Source of the DNA: Saccharopolyspora oryzae
Lineage (GTDB): Bacteria > Actinomycetota > Actinomycetes > Mycobacteriales > Pseudonocardiaceae
DNA length: 50,163 bases
Assembly: GCF_027853915.1 (NCBI RefSeq)
Contig: NZ_JAQGLA010000054.1
Span: 1 to 50,163, forward strand
Direction of reading: 5' to 3'
In this document: positions 41,460-50,163 of the stretch, one piece after another
Layout of the letters: each line of letters opens with the position of its first letter
How positions within the stretch are numbered: the first letter of the stretch is position 1
Made by a program: the position numbers and the translations under genes
The notes under the pieces: model-generated
The model's database searches: none
Told to the model about the DNA's origin: nothing
The model's input: only the letters and a program-made list of their open reading frames with translations

Positions 41460-42226
41460 CAACTTCGCCCGAGCCGCTCGAGCGCCCAGCGGAAGGCCTC
41501 CGGACCGATCCGGGATCCGCCGCTGAACGGGTTCTGCAGCTGGAAGATCGCGAACAGCAGCAGCGCCAGCGCACCGGCCAAAGTGGACACCAGCACGATG
41601 TGCGGGAACAGCCTGGTGCCGCCGAACAGGTTCGGCAGCAGCACGCAGACCACGCTGCCCGCGATCAGCACGAACCACACCACGGCCACCACGCCGCGGT
41701 CGAACGCCCTGGTCAAGCGTTCGTGCCGTTCCTCGTAGACCTGGCCGAGCTGGGTGGAGGCCTCGGTCTTGCGGTCCTCCTCGAACTCGCCGTCGGCCCC
41801 GGCGTTCAGCACCACCTCGCGGATCCGGTCCAGCTGCGCCCAGCCCGGCCCGGTCACCTCGCCGCCGCCCTGCATGACCGGCCACTCCTGGTCGATGACC
41901 GTGTGCAGGTAGGCCGCGCCGAGCTCGCGCACCTGGTCACCGGCCGGCTCGGGCAGCGAGTCCACCGCCCACGCGACCGCGGCCAGGCCCTGCGCCTCCC
42001 GGTACGACCCGTCCCTGGCGTCGGTCACCGCGTCGAACAGGGTTACCAGCACGAAGGCGAGCACCACCGCCTGCAGGCCGCTGACGATGGTGAACACCTG
42101 CCCCGCCGCGTCGTTGTTGCTCGGCCGCCCTTCGTCCTGGCCCAGGCGGCGCACCAGGTAACCGACCAGCGCGGCGGCCACCGATGCGCCCAGCACCCAG
42201 ACCAGGCCCTGCAGGTAGATGCTCAC
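41459..42226 (-). CDS. DUF4239 membrane protein (bestrophin-like)
   Basis: A 255-residue membrane protein: TM1 at the N-terminus, TM2 in QVFTIVSGLQAVVLAFVLVTLFDAV, a soluble helical stretch rich in Glu, then two C-terminal helices (VVAVVWFVLIAGSVVCVLLP and FPHIVLVSTLAGALALLLF). FQLQNPFSGG near the end is characteristic of DUF4239. It may form an ion channel; function not established. The GTG overlaps the stop of the XRE gene. Confidence 0.78.
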   Translation of the reverse strand: MSIYLQGLVWVLGASVAAALVGYLVRRLGQDEGRPSNNDAAGQVFTIVSGLQAVVLAFVLVTLFDAVTDARDGSYREAQGLAAVAWAVDSLPEPAGDQVRELGAAYLHTVIDQEWPVMQGGGEVTGPGWAQLDRIREVVLNAGADGEFEEDRKTEASTQLGQVYEERHERLTRAFDRGVVAVVWFVLIAGSVVCVLLPNLFGGTRLFPHIVLVSTLAGALALLLFAIFQLQNPFSGGSRIGPEAFRWALERLGRS

Positions 42227-42474
42227 TCGACGCTGCGCAGGCCTTCGCTGCGCGGCACGACCGGTTCGGGCACCAGCAGATCGCCGACCTGGCAGCCCAG
42301 GGCGGTGCAGATGATGTCCAAATCGGACAGCTTGAGGCTGGCCGGGGTCTTCGACCACAGACCGGACATCTTCCCGGCCGAGACCACCAGGCCGTGGTCG
42401 GCGAGCAGCCGTTGCAGCTCGGCGGCCTTCCAAATGCCCCGCTGGGCCGCGACCAACCGCAGGTTCCACTTCAC
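42223..42474 (-). CDS. Small XRE-family HTH regulator
   Basis: An 83-residue Cro/CI-type protein: VKWNLRLVAAQRGIWKAAELQRLL, then VSAGKMSGLWSKTP (recognition helix) and LKLSDLDIICTALGCQVGDLL. The last part is the usual XRE end, and the whole protein is a single DNA-binding domain. It heads a three-gene unit with the DUF4239 and propeller genes, all with overlapping starts and stops. GGGAGG lies about 10 nt upstream of the GTG. Confidence 0.82.
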   Translation of the reverse strand: MKWNLRLVAAQRGIWKAAELQRLLADHGLVVSAGKMSGLWSKTPASLKLSDLDIICTALGCQVGDLLVPEPVVPRSEGLRSVE

Positions 42475-43068
42475 GACGACATCGCCTCCCACTCGATCTC
42501 CGCAGACCTGATGCCGCTTGCGCACACGCTCGCCCGCCTCCTGCTGCACGAGAACGGGCAACGCAGCCCGCTCGACACGATTTCAGAATTACTGAAGGAA
42601 ACACCGCGAAGAACGCGGTTCGTCCGCGGCCCGAACAGTACTCCGAATTGGATGGAGCGCGGATGGTCCGATTCGTGGAATCTGGCCATTCGAAGCGAAT
42701 CACCCGGGTGGAGCAATGCGGCCGAGGAATATGACCTGATCACCGGAATGGCCTAGCGCGAGCAGGTGTGGCACCGCCGAATTGCGGGACCGAATTGCCG
42801 AACCCGATCACGCAGAGTCCCCCGCAAGCCGCGATCCAGGTGATCCAAATCGGGCGCCCTACCTCCCGCTTTACCGATTCGAGCTGCACTTTCGGGTGAC
42901 TGTACGGCCGAGATCAGCAGTGATAACGTCGCCGTCGGCAGCGAGCGAGGCAGCCACTCGGCAACCGCTCGGACATTTCTTTTCGGCCATTCTCAATTCC
43001 AGCGAAACCATTCCTCGGAGCAATTCGGCTGCCCGAACTCGGCGGGCAAGATGATTGGTGGTATTGGC
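42475..43068. other. Long intergenic region, XRE operon and encapsulin locus
   Basis: About 590 bp, lower in GC than its neighbours, especially 42570-42900 and 42960-43050. It must contain divergent promoters for the XRE operon and the shell genes. A frame from ATG 42511 to 42756 is open but has no ribosome-binding site and changes base composition part way. No clear operator was found. Confidence 0.4.
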
Positions 43069-44478
<1,410 letters not shown>

Positions 44479-44504
44479 ACTCACCACGAGGAGCAGTGGA
44501 CATC

Positions 44505-45890
44505 GTGACCGCACCCAACACCGAGGAATCGGCGCCGCTGAGCCTGAGCACCGCGGCAGCGCGCCAGCTGTCGACGACGACCAAGTCCGTCCCGCAGATG
44601 CAGGGCACCACCTCCCGGTGGTTGGTGCGGATGCTGCCGTGGATCGACGTCGGCGCAGGCACCTACCGGGTCAACCGGCGCCTGACCTACGCCGTCGGCG
44701 ACGGCCGGATCACCTTCACCAACACCGGCTCCGACGTGCGGGTGATCCCGCAGGAGCTGCGCGAACTCCCGCTCCTGCGCGGATTCGACGACGACACCGC
44801 GCTCGGCGCGCTGGCCGACCGGTTCATCCAGCAGGAGTTCGAGCCCGGCCAGGTGATCGCGCGGGCCGGTCAGCCCGCCGAGCAGGTCGTGCTCATCGCC
44901 CACGGCAAGATCGACAAGATCGGCACCGGCAAGTACGGCGACGACGCCTCGCTGGCCGTGCTCGCCGACGGCGAGTTCTTCGGCGCGCACGTGCTCGCCG
45001 GCGAGAGCTCCTGGCAGCACACCTACAAGGCCACCACCCCGTGCACCGCGCTGATCCTGACCAGCAGGGCCCTGCAAGCGGTCAGCCTGCGGTTCGACCA
45101 GCTCCGGGCGCACATCGCGGGCAGCCAGGGACAGCCCGCCCCGAGCCAGAACAAGCACGGCGAGGCCGAGATCTCGCTCGCCGCCGGGCACTCCGGCGAG
45201 CCGTCGCTGCCCTCGACCTACGTGGACTACGAGCTCGAACCCCGCGAGTACGAGCTCACCGTCGCGCAGACCGTGCTGCGAGTGCACAGCCGCGTCGCCG
45301 ACCTCTACAACCAGCCGATGAACCAGACCGAGCAGCAGCTCCGGCTCACCATCGAAGCGCTGCGCGAACGCCAAGAGCACGAACTGCTCAACAACCGCGA
45401 CTTCGGCCTGCTGCACAACGCCGACCTGCGCCAACGCATCCACACCCGCACCGGACCACCCACCCCCGCCGATCTGGACGAACTGCTCGCCCGCCGCCGC
45501 AAGTCGCGGTTCTTCCTGGCGCATCCGCGCACCATCGCCGCGTTCGGGCGGGAGTGCAACCGGCGCGGGATCTACCCGGAGACCACCGAGGTGGCGGGCC
45601 GCCGGGTGCAGGCCTGGCGCGGGGTGCCGCTGCTGCCCAGCGACAAGATCCCGATCAGCGACAACGGGACCAGCTCGATCCTCTGCATGCGCATCGGGGA
45701 GGAGGACAGCGGCGTGGTCGGCCTGCACCAGACCGGCATCCCCGACGAGTACCAGCCCGGGCTCTCCGCGCGGTTCATGGGGATCAACGACCAGGCCCTC
45801 ATCTCGTACCTGGTCAGCACCTACTTCTCAGCAGCCGTGCTGGTGCCCGACGCGCTCGGCGTGCTCGAGCACGTCGAGACCAACCGCTGA
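44505..45890 (+). CDS. Family 2B encapsulin shell protein, second copy
   Basis: A 461-residue paralogue of the preceding protein, starting 26 nt after its stop. Domain order and key segments are the same, with long stretches nearly identical ([20 protein letters not shown]) and others diverged; in the shell domain TLVWKDPGF is replaced by ARRRKSRF. The putative ligand loop reads [11 protein letters not shown], again without the canonical Arg/Glu. GAGGAG is 11 nt before GTG 44505 and 2 nt before GTG 44496; the former is preferred. The two shell proteins probably form one mixed capsid. Confidence 0.88.
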   Translation: MTAPNTEESAPLSLSTAAARQLSTTTKSVPQMQGTTSRWLVRMLPWIDVGAGTYRVNRRLTYAVGDGRITFTNTGSDVRVIPQELRELPLLRGFDDDTALGALADRFIQQEFEPGQVIARAGQPAEQVVLIAHGKIDKIGTGKYGDDASLAVLADGEFFGAHVLAGESSWQHTYKATTPCTALILTSRALQAVSLRFDQLRAHIAGSQGQPAPSQNKHGEAEISLAAGHSGEPSLPSTYVDYELEPREYELTVAQTVLRVHSRVADLYNQPMNQTEQQLRLTIEALRERQEHELLNNRDFGLLHNADLRQRIHTRTGPPTPADLDELLARRRKSRFFLAHPRTIAAFGRECNRRGIYPETTEVAGRRVQAWRGVPLLPSDKIPISDNGTSSILCMRIGEEDSGVVGLHQTGIPDEYQPGLSARFMGINDQALISYLVSTYFSAAVLVPDALGVLEHVETNR

Positions 45891-46110
45891 CGGCTCGTCG
45901 GGTCGTGGGTTCGCGCTCACGGCCCGACCACCGGCTGGTCGAGGCGGAGCGGTCAGCCCGATCCGCCGCAGGAATCCCACCTTTTCCATCCTGTCCGGCC
46001 CGCGACAGCGAAGCACGACGGGCACCGCGCGGGCGGGCGCTGAGGTTCCGCCACCCGCACCGCCACGCAGAACGAGGATGGAAAACCTCTTTTTTCGAAA
46101 GGGAAATCGG
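45891..46110 (+). other. Gap between shell and cargo genes
   Basis: 220 bp without a plausible gene, GC-rich then AT-rich at the end (CCTCTTTTTTCGAAAGGG). It may hold a separate promoter for the cargo gene; AAGGGA 6 nt before ATG 46111 is the ribosome-binding site. An earlier in-frame ATG at 46078 is less likely. Confidence 0.4.
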
Positions 46111-47154
46111 ATGACCACCATCCACCAGGACGCCCACCGGGCAGGGGCGGCTTACGAGGCTTTGACCCGGAGCCGCACCATGGTCGAGCCCGCGCTGCGG
46201 GCCGCGGTCGACCGGTTGCCCACCACGATGCAGCAAGTCGCCGGCTACCACTTCGGGTGGTGGGACGAGCACGGCAACCCGGTGCGCGCCGATCGCGGCA
46301 AAGCACTGCGCCCGGCCATGGTGCTGCTCACCGCCAGCGCTGTCGGCGGTGACCCCGCGGTGGCCGTCCCCGCCGCCGTCGCCGTCGAGCTGGTGCACAA
46401 CTTCTCGCTGCTGCACGACGACGTGATGGACGGCGACGTGACCCGCCGGCACCGCCCCACCGCGTGGACGGTGTTCGGCAGCGGCCCGGCGATCCTGGCC
46501 GGGGACGCGCTGCTGACCCTGGCAGCCGACGTGCTCGGGGCGTGCCACCACTCCGCAGCCGCCGATGCGGTGCGGGCGTTGAGCACGGCCGTGCTGAACC
46601 TGATCAACGGGCAGGTCGCCGACCTGTCGTTCGAGGACCGCCGCAGCGTGGACCTGGGCGAATGCCAGCGGATGGCCCGCGACAAGACCGGCGCGCTGCT
46701 GGGCTGCGCGTGCGCTCTCGGGGCGATGTTCGGCGGCGGCAAGCCCGACCAGATCGCCCGGCTGCGCAGCTTCGGCGAACGGGTCGGCCTGGCGTTCCAG
46801 CACGTCGACGACCTGCTGGGGATCTGGGGAGATCCGGCCATCACCGGCAAACCGGTGTTCTCCGATCTGCGCACCCGCAAGAAGACCCTGCCGGTGGTCT
46901 CCGCGCTGACCTCCGGCACGCCGGCTGGGCAGCGGTTGGCCGCGATCTACCTCCGCGACCAACCGCTGTCCGGCAGCGACCTGGCCCAATCCGCCGAGCT
47001 GATCGCCCTGGCCGGCGGGCGCAGCTGGAGCCAGAACCAGTCCGACGAACTCCTCAACTCAGCCCTCGCCGACCTCAACCGAGCGGACCTGGGGCCCCGA
47101 GCAGCAGAACAGCTCGGCGCCCTGGCCCACCTGATGACCCACCGAGACCACTAA
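46111..47154 (+). CDS. Polyprenyl diphosphate synthase-like encapsulin cargo
   Basis: A 347-residue isoprenyl diphosphate synthase. The first Asp-rich motif is LLHDDVMDGD (103-107 DDVMD) and the second DDLLGIWGD (233-241); KALRPAM (64-70) supplies the IPP-binding Lys and Arg, and the post-FARM RRHR is present. It matches the polyprenyl transferases that accompany family 2B shells in actinomycetes (TRSRTMVEPALRAAVDRL, YHFGWWDEHG). The enzyme condenses allylic diphosphates with isopentenyl diphosphate; chain length cannot be read. Only about 20 residues precede the catalytic domain, so no long loading tail is evident. Confidence 0.87.
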   Translation: MTTIHQDAHRAGAAYEALTRSRTMVEPALRAAVDRLPTTMQQVAGYHFGWWDEHGNPVRADRGKALRPAMVLLTASAVGGDPAVAVPAAVAVELVHNFSLLHDDVMDGDVTRRHRPTAWTVFGSGPAILAGDALLTLAADVLGACHHSAAADAVRALSTAVLNLINGQVADLSFEDRRSVDLGECQRMARDKTGALLGCACALGAMFGGGKPDQIARLRSFGERVGLAFQHVDDLLGIWGDPAITGKPVFSDLRTRKKTLPVVSALTSGTPAGQRLAAIYLRDQPLSGSDLAQSAELIALAGGRSWSQNQSDELLNSALADLNRADLGPRAAEQLGALAHLMTHRDH

Positions 47155-47176
47155 CCGCGCGAAGGACTCCGCCGAT

Positions 47177-47230
47177 GTGCCTGGAACTGGCTCCCCACCC
47201 GATCGCGAGGAAGCGGCCAGTTCCAGGCAC
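47177..47230. terminator. Bidirectional terminator
   Basis: GTGCCTGGAACTGGC and its complement, 15-bp arms with a 24-nt loop, between the convergent cargo and HerA-like genes. Confidence 0.7.
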
Positions 47231-47259
47231 GATCGCCTCGCCTGCCGAGCCCGCTCCGG

Positions 47260-48771
47260 TCAGCGGCGGCGGTTGCCGAAGAGGCCTCTGGTGATCTCGC
47301 GGCCGAGGGCGCTCGCCGCTGAGCGGAAGAACGACTTGACCGCCGGGTTCTCCATCGCCTGCTGCAAGGCGCCGGGTTTGTCCTCGGCGGGCTTGTCCAC
47401 GTCGGGTTCCGGCTCCTCCGGTGCGGCGGCGACCTTGCGCGCGAGGAGTTCGTAGGCCGACTCGCGGTCGATGGTCTCCTGGTACTTGCCGTGCAGCGGC
47501 GAACCCGCAGCGCTTTCCCGCACTGCGTCTTCCCCGATCGCTCCCATCAACGACCGGGGTGGCCGCAACCGGGTCCACGCCACCGGCGTCGGCGCACCGA
47601 CCTCCGAGAGCACCGTGACGATCGCTTCGCCGATGCCCAACGAGGTCAGCGCCTCGTCGAGCTCGTAGTGCTCGGTGGTCGGGTAAGTCTTGACCGTGCG
47701 GCTCAAGGCCTTCTGGTCTTCCGGGGTGAACGCGCGGATCGCGTGCTGCACGCGCGCGCCGAGCTGGGACAGCACCGGGTTCGGCAGGTCCGTGGGCAGC
47801 TGCGTGCAGAAGAAGACGCCCACGGCCTTGGAACGGACCAGCTTCACGGTCTGCTCGATGCGCTCCAGGAACGCCTTGGACGCCTCGGAGAACAGCAGGT
47901 GCGCTTCGTCGAAGAAGAACACCAGCTTCGGCCGGTCGAGGTCGCCCGCTTCCGGGAGCTCCTCGAAGAGCTCGGCCAGCAGCCACATCAGGAACGTGGA
48001 GAACAGCACCGGATCGGCCTGCACGTCGTCCAGTTCCAGCAGGTTCACCACGCCCTTGCCGTCGACCTGCTGGATCAGGTCGCCGACCGCGAGTTCCGGT
48101 TCGCCGAAGAACTCCTCGCCGCCGCGGGCCTCCAAGTTGGACAGCGCGCGCAGGATGACTCCGGCGGTGGCCGCCGAGACCCCGCCGATGCCCTTCAGCT
48201 CCGCCTTGCCCTCGTCGCTGGTCAGGTATTGGATCACCGCGCGCAGGTCCTTGAGGTCCAGCAGCGCGAGGCCGTGCTGGTCGGCCCAGTGGAAGATCAG
48301 CCCCAGCGTCGATTCCTGCGTCGCGTTGAGCCCCAGCACCTTGGCCAGCAGCAGCGGGCCGAAGCTGGTCACGGTCGCGCGGATCGGCAGGCCGCGGCCG
48401 CTGGTGCCCAGCGACCAGAACTGCACCGGGTAGCCGGTGGCCGCCCAGTCGTCGCCGACCTCGGCCGCGCGTGCGGCCACCTTGTCGCCGCCCTCGCCCG
48501 GTCGCGCCAGTCCGGACAGGTCGCCCTTGACGTCGGCCAGCAGCACCGGCACCCCGGCGTCGGAGAGCTGCTCGGCAAGCAGCTGCAGCGTCTTGGTCTT
48601 GCCGGTGCCGGTCGCGCCGGCGACCAGGCCGTGCCGGTTCATCGTGGCCAGCGGGATGCGCACCGCCGCCTCGGCATCGACGGCACCGTCCACGACCACT
48701 GCTCCGAGATCGACAGCAGCTCCTTCGGTCGCGTAGCCCGAAGCGATCTGCCGCGCCGCGTTGTCCGCCAC
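47260..48771 (-). CDS. HerA-like ATPase (DUF853)
   Basis: A 503-residue P-loop ATPase of the HerA/FtsK superfamily. It has a short N-terminal beta domain, Walker A GATGTGKT (52-59), the conserved KGDLSGLA, Walker B LVFFFDEAHLLF, the sensor region VGVFFCTQLPTDLPNPVLSQLG and an Arg-rich C-terminus (SALGREITRGLFGNRRR). Relatives are hexameric DNA translocases, but the DUF853 group has no established role. AGGAGG is 5 nt before the GTG at 48771 and only 2 nt before the alternative GTG 48774. Confidence 0.85.
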   Translation of the reverse strand: MADNAARQIASGYATEGAAVDLGAVVVDGAVDAEAAVRIPLATMNRHGLVAGATGTGKTKTLQLLAEQLSDAGVPVLLADVKGDLSGLARPGEGGDKVAARAAEVGDDWAATGYPVQFWSLGTSGRGLPIRATVTSFGPLLLAKVLGLNATQESTLGLIFHWADQHGLALLDLKDLRAVIQYLTSDEGKAELKGIGGVSAATAGVILRALSNLEARGGEEFFGEPELAVGDLIQQVDGKGVVNLLELDDVQADPVLFSTFLMWLLAELFEELPEAGDLDRPKLVFFFDEAHLLFSEASKAFLERIEQTVKLVRSKAVGVFFCTQLPTDLPNPVLSQLGARVQHAIRAFTPEDQKALSRTVKTYPTTEHYELDEALTSLGIGEAIVTVLSEVGAPTPVAWTRLRPPRSLMGAIGEDAVRESAAGSPLHGKYQETIDRESAYELLARKVAAAPEEPEPDVDKPAEDKPGALQQAMENPAVKSFFRSAASALGREITRGLFGNRRR

Positions 48772-49044
48772 CACGTCCTCCTAGCGCTGATCGGTCCCGG
48801 TTTCGAACACTAGGTCCGCTGGTCGCGAGCACCGCGGTGAGCCACCCGGACGAGCGACACGTCGGCGAGTCCGACACCCACCGGGCCGGCGCCGCTTACC
48901 GCCCCGCACGGCGGCCGTCAACCAGGCGCTTCCGCCCAGTCATCTCCCTTGACAGCGACGTCCTGCACACGCCTAGAGTGCTCTGGTCGGACGATCAGTT
49001 CGAACCCCCTTCAAGTCCACTGTGGATTACCAGGAGGCAGTCCG
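48772..49044. other. Divergent intergenic region
   Basis: 273 bp between the HerA-like and SDR genes. It contains the SDR promoter at 48949-48979; no other gene is seen. Confidence 0.5.
48949..48979 (+). promoter_or_regulatory. Promoter of the SDR-larE genes
   Basis: TTGACA (48949-48954) and TAGAGT (48974-48979) 19 bp apart (18 bp to CTAGAG). The same -10 sequence occurs at the ABC importer promoter. Confidence 0.5.
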
Positions 49045-49800
49045 TTGCACGACGTTCGCACGGCCATCGTCACCGGCGCGGGATCCGGCATCGGATACGC
49101 CACCTCCATCGCGCTCGCTACCGAGGGCTACCGGGTCGTGGCCGTCGACATCTCCAGCAGCGGGACCGAACGAGCTGCTCAGGCGGTGGCCGAAGCGGGG
49201 TCGGAGGCGTTGCCGGTCGCGCTGGACGTGCGCGACGCCGATGCGTTCGAGGCGGCCGTGGACAGCGCTGAGCAGCACTTCGGCGGGACGCCGCAGCTGC
49301 TGGCCAACATCGCCGGGATCGGCATCGCCGCGACGGTCACCGAGACCAGCCGCGAGGGCTGGGACGCCGTGCTCGGCGTGAACCTGACCGCGCTGTTCGA
49401 GACCTGCCGGATCGTGCTGCCCCGGATGGTGGCAGCCGGCGGCGGGTGCATCGTCAACGTCTCCTCGGTCGCCGGGGTGGTCGGTGTGCGCAACCGGGCC
49501 GCCTACTGCGCGTCCAAGGCCGGGGTCATCGGGCTCACCCGCTCCATCGCCGTCGACTACGCCGACCAGGGCATCCGGGCCAACGCGATCTGTCCCGGCA
49601 CGGTGGACAGCGAGTGGATCGGCAAGATCCTGGCCGACGCCCCGGATCCCGACGCCGCGCGCGAAGCCATGGAGCAGCGCCAGCTGGACGGCAGGATGGG
49701 CACTCCGGAAGAGGTCGCCGAGGGCATCGCGTTCCTGGCGAAGTCGCGTTTCGCCAACGGCAGCGCCTTCGTCATGGACGGCGGCATGACCGCCATCTGA
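49045..49800 (+). CDS. Short-chain dehydrogenase/reductase
   Basis: A 251-residue classical SDR. Cofactor motif TGAGSGIG (10-17), NIAG at 88-91, Ser in VNVSSVAG and the catalytic YCASK (Tyr154, Lys158). Asp35 in VVAVDIS after the second strand favours NAD(H). A GTVDSEW segment follows where many SDRs have PG-x-V-x-T. The TTG start is 7 nt after AGGAGG. It precedes larE with 25 nt between them, so a hydroxy acid or polyol substrate is possible. Substrate unknown. Confidence 0.88.
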   Translation: MHDVRTAIVTGAGSGIGYATSIALATEGYRVVAVDISSSGTERAAQAVAEAGSEALPVALDVRDADAFEAAVDSAEQHFGGTPQLLANIAGIGIAATVTETSREGWDAVLGVNLTALFETCRIVLPRMVAAGGGCIVNVSSVAGVVGVRNRAAYCASKAGVIGLTRSIAVDYADQGIRANAICPGTVDSEWIGKILADAPDPDAAREAMEQRQLDGRMGTPEEVAEGIAFLAKSRFANGSAFVMDGGMTAI

Positions 49801-49825
49801 ACCGGCACCTGGAAGGAGTGGGACC

Positions 49826-50163
49826 GTGAGCGCGTCCGATCTCGATCGGCTCCGGCAGCGGATCAGCGAGGAGGACGGCCTGGTCGTGGCGTTCTCCGGG
49901 GGTGTGGACTCCGCCTTGGTAGCGGCCGTGGCGCACGAGGTGCTCGGCTCGCGGATGCTGGCCGTCACCGCCGTCTCCCCCAGCCTGGCCGCCGCGGAAC
50001 GACGCCAGGCCAGGGAGTTCGCCCGCACCCGCGGCTTCGCGCACGTCGAGGTCTGCACCGACGAGGCCGAGCGCCCGGAGTACGCGGCCAACGACGGAAA
50101 TCGCTGCTACCACTGCAAATCAGCCCTGTTCGACGCGGGCGAGCCGGTGGCCGCGGCCTTGGG
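49826..50163 (+). CDS. larE: LarE-type sacrificial sulfur transferase (5' part)
   Basis: Partial gene; the first 112 codons are in the window. The PP-loop SGGVDS (24-29) and NRCYHCKSALF (Cys94, Cys97) are typical of LarE, the ATP-dependent enzyme that supplies sulfur for the nickel-pincer nucleotide cofactor of lactate racemase-type enzymes. The GTG has GGAAGGAG 7 nt upstream. larB and larC would be expected just beyond the right edge. Confidence 0.87.
   Translation, partial: MSASDLDRLRQRISEEDGLVVAFSGGVDSALVAAVAHEVLGSRMLAVTAVSPSLAAAERRQAREFARTRGFAHVEVCTDEAERPEYAANDGNRCYHCKSALFDAGEPVAAAL

Noticed and set aside
42511..42756. Plus-strand frame of 81 codons before the encapsulin genes
   Set aside because: No ribosome-binding site, codon bias changes part way, no recognisable domain. 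More likely promoter DNA.

Overview
The window is about 50 kb of chromosome from a high-GC Gram-positive actinomycete. Evidence: roughly 70% GC, strong G/C preference at third codon positions, many GTG and TTG starts, several GTGA/ATGA start-stop overlaps, several probable leaderless promoters, and families such as GT87 mannosyltransferases, Ddn-like F420 proteins, GAP/Sap proteins and family 2B encapsulins. A filamentous member of the Pseudonocardiales (Saccharopolyspora-like) is my best guess; this is inference. I saw no rRNA, tRNA, CRISPR array, insertion sequence or prophage.

Layout. 1-3.4 kb: the start of a GT87 membrane glycosyltransferase, a MarR regulator and a divergent FUSC exporter, with a striking pair of palindromes upstream of the GT87 gene. 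3.4-13.9 kb: a TetR repressor divergent from a complete peptide-type ABC importer (two ATPases, lipoprotein, two permeases), followed by carboxyltransferase, CaiB-type CoA-transferase, biotin carboxylase and biotin carrier; a plausible uptake, CoA-activation and carboxylation pathway for an unknown acid. 14.0-20.8 kb (minus): a sulfonate operon with an attenuation-type leader peptide, SsuC, SsuB, SsuD-like monooxygenase, class II aldolase, SsuA, an unusual alpha/beta-hydrolase-Rrf2 fusion, a cupin and a Ddn-like protein. 20.9-23.4 kb: phosphopantetheinyl transferase, a second MarR and a Tat-exported metallo-hydrolase.

23.5-28.2 kb (minus): a resorcinol/hydroxyquinol module: AraC regulator, a maleylacetate reductase-hydroxyquinol dioxygenase fusion and a FAD hydroxylase. 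28.3-30.5 kb: a low-GC intergenic stretch with a candidate small RNA, then a secreted polysaccharide lyase and GH5 glycanase sharing an operator-like palindrome. 30.6-34.9 kb: acyl-CoA dehydrogenase, 3-hydroxyacyl-CoA dehydrogenase and thiolase. 35.0-42.5 kb: housekeeping and small genes (cyclophilin, GAP protein, small membrane proteins, lipoprotein, ArsR-VOC pair, CDF transporter, hotdog protein) and an XRE-DUF4239-beta-propeller operon.

43.1-47.2 kb is the most remarkable locus: two tandem family 2B encapsulin shell genes (cyclic-nucleotide-binding-like domain plus HK97-type shell domain) followed by a polyprenyl diphosphate synthase-like cargo enzyme, suggesting a mixed-shell protein nanocompartment for isoprenoid chemistry. 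The window ends with a HerA-like ATPase, an SDR oxidoreductase and the start of larE.
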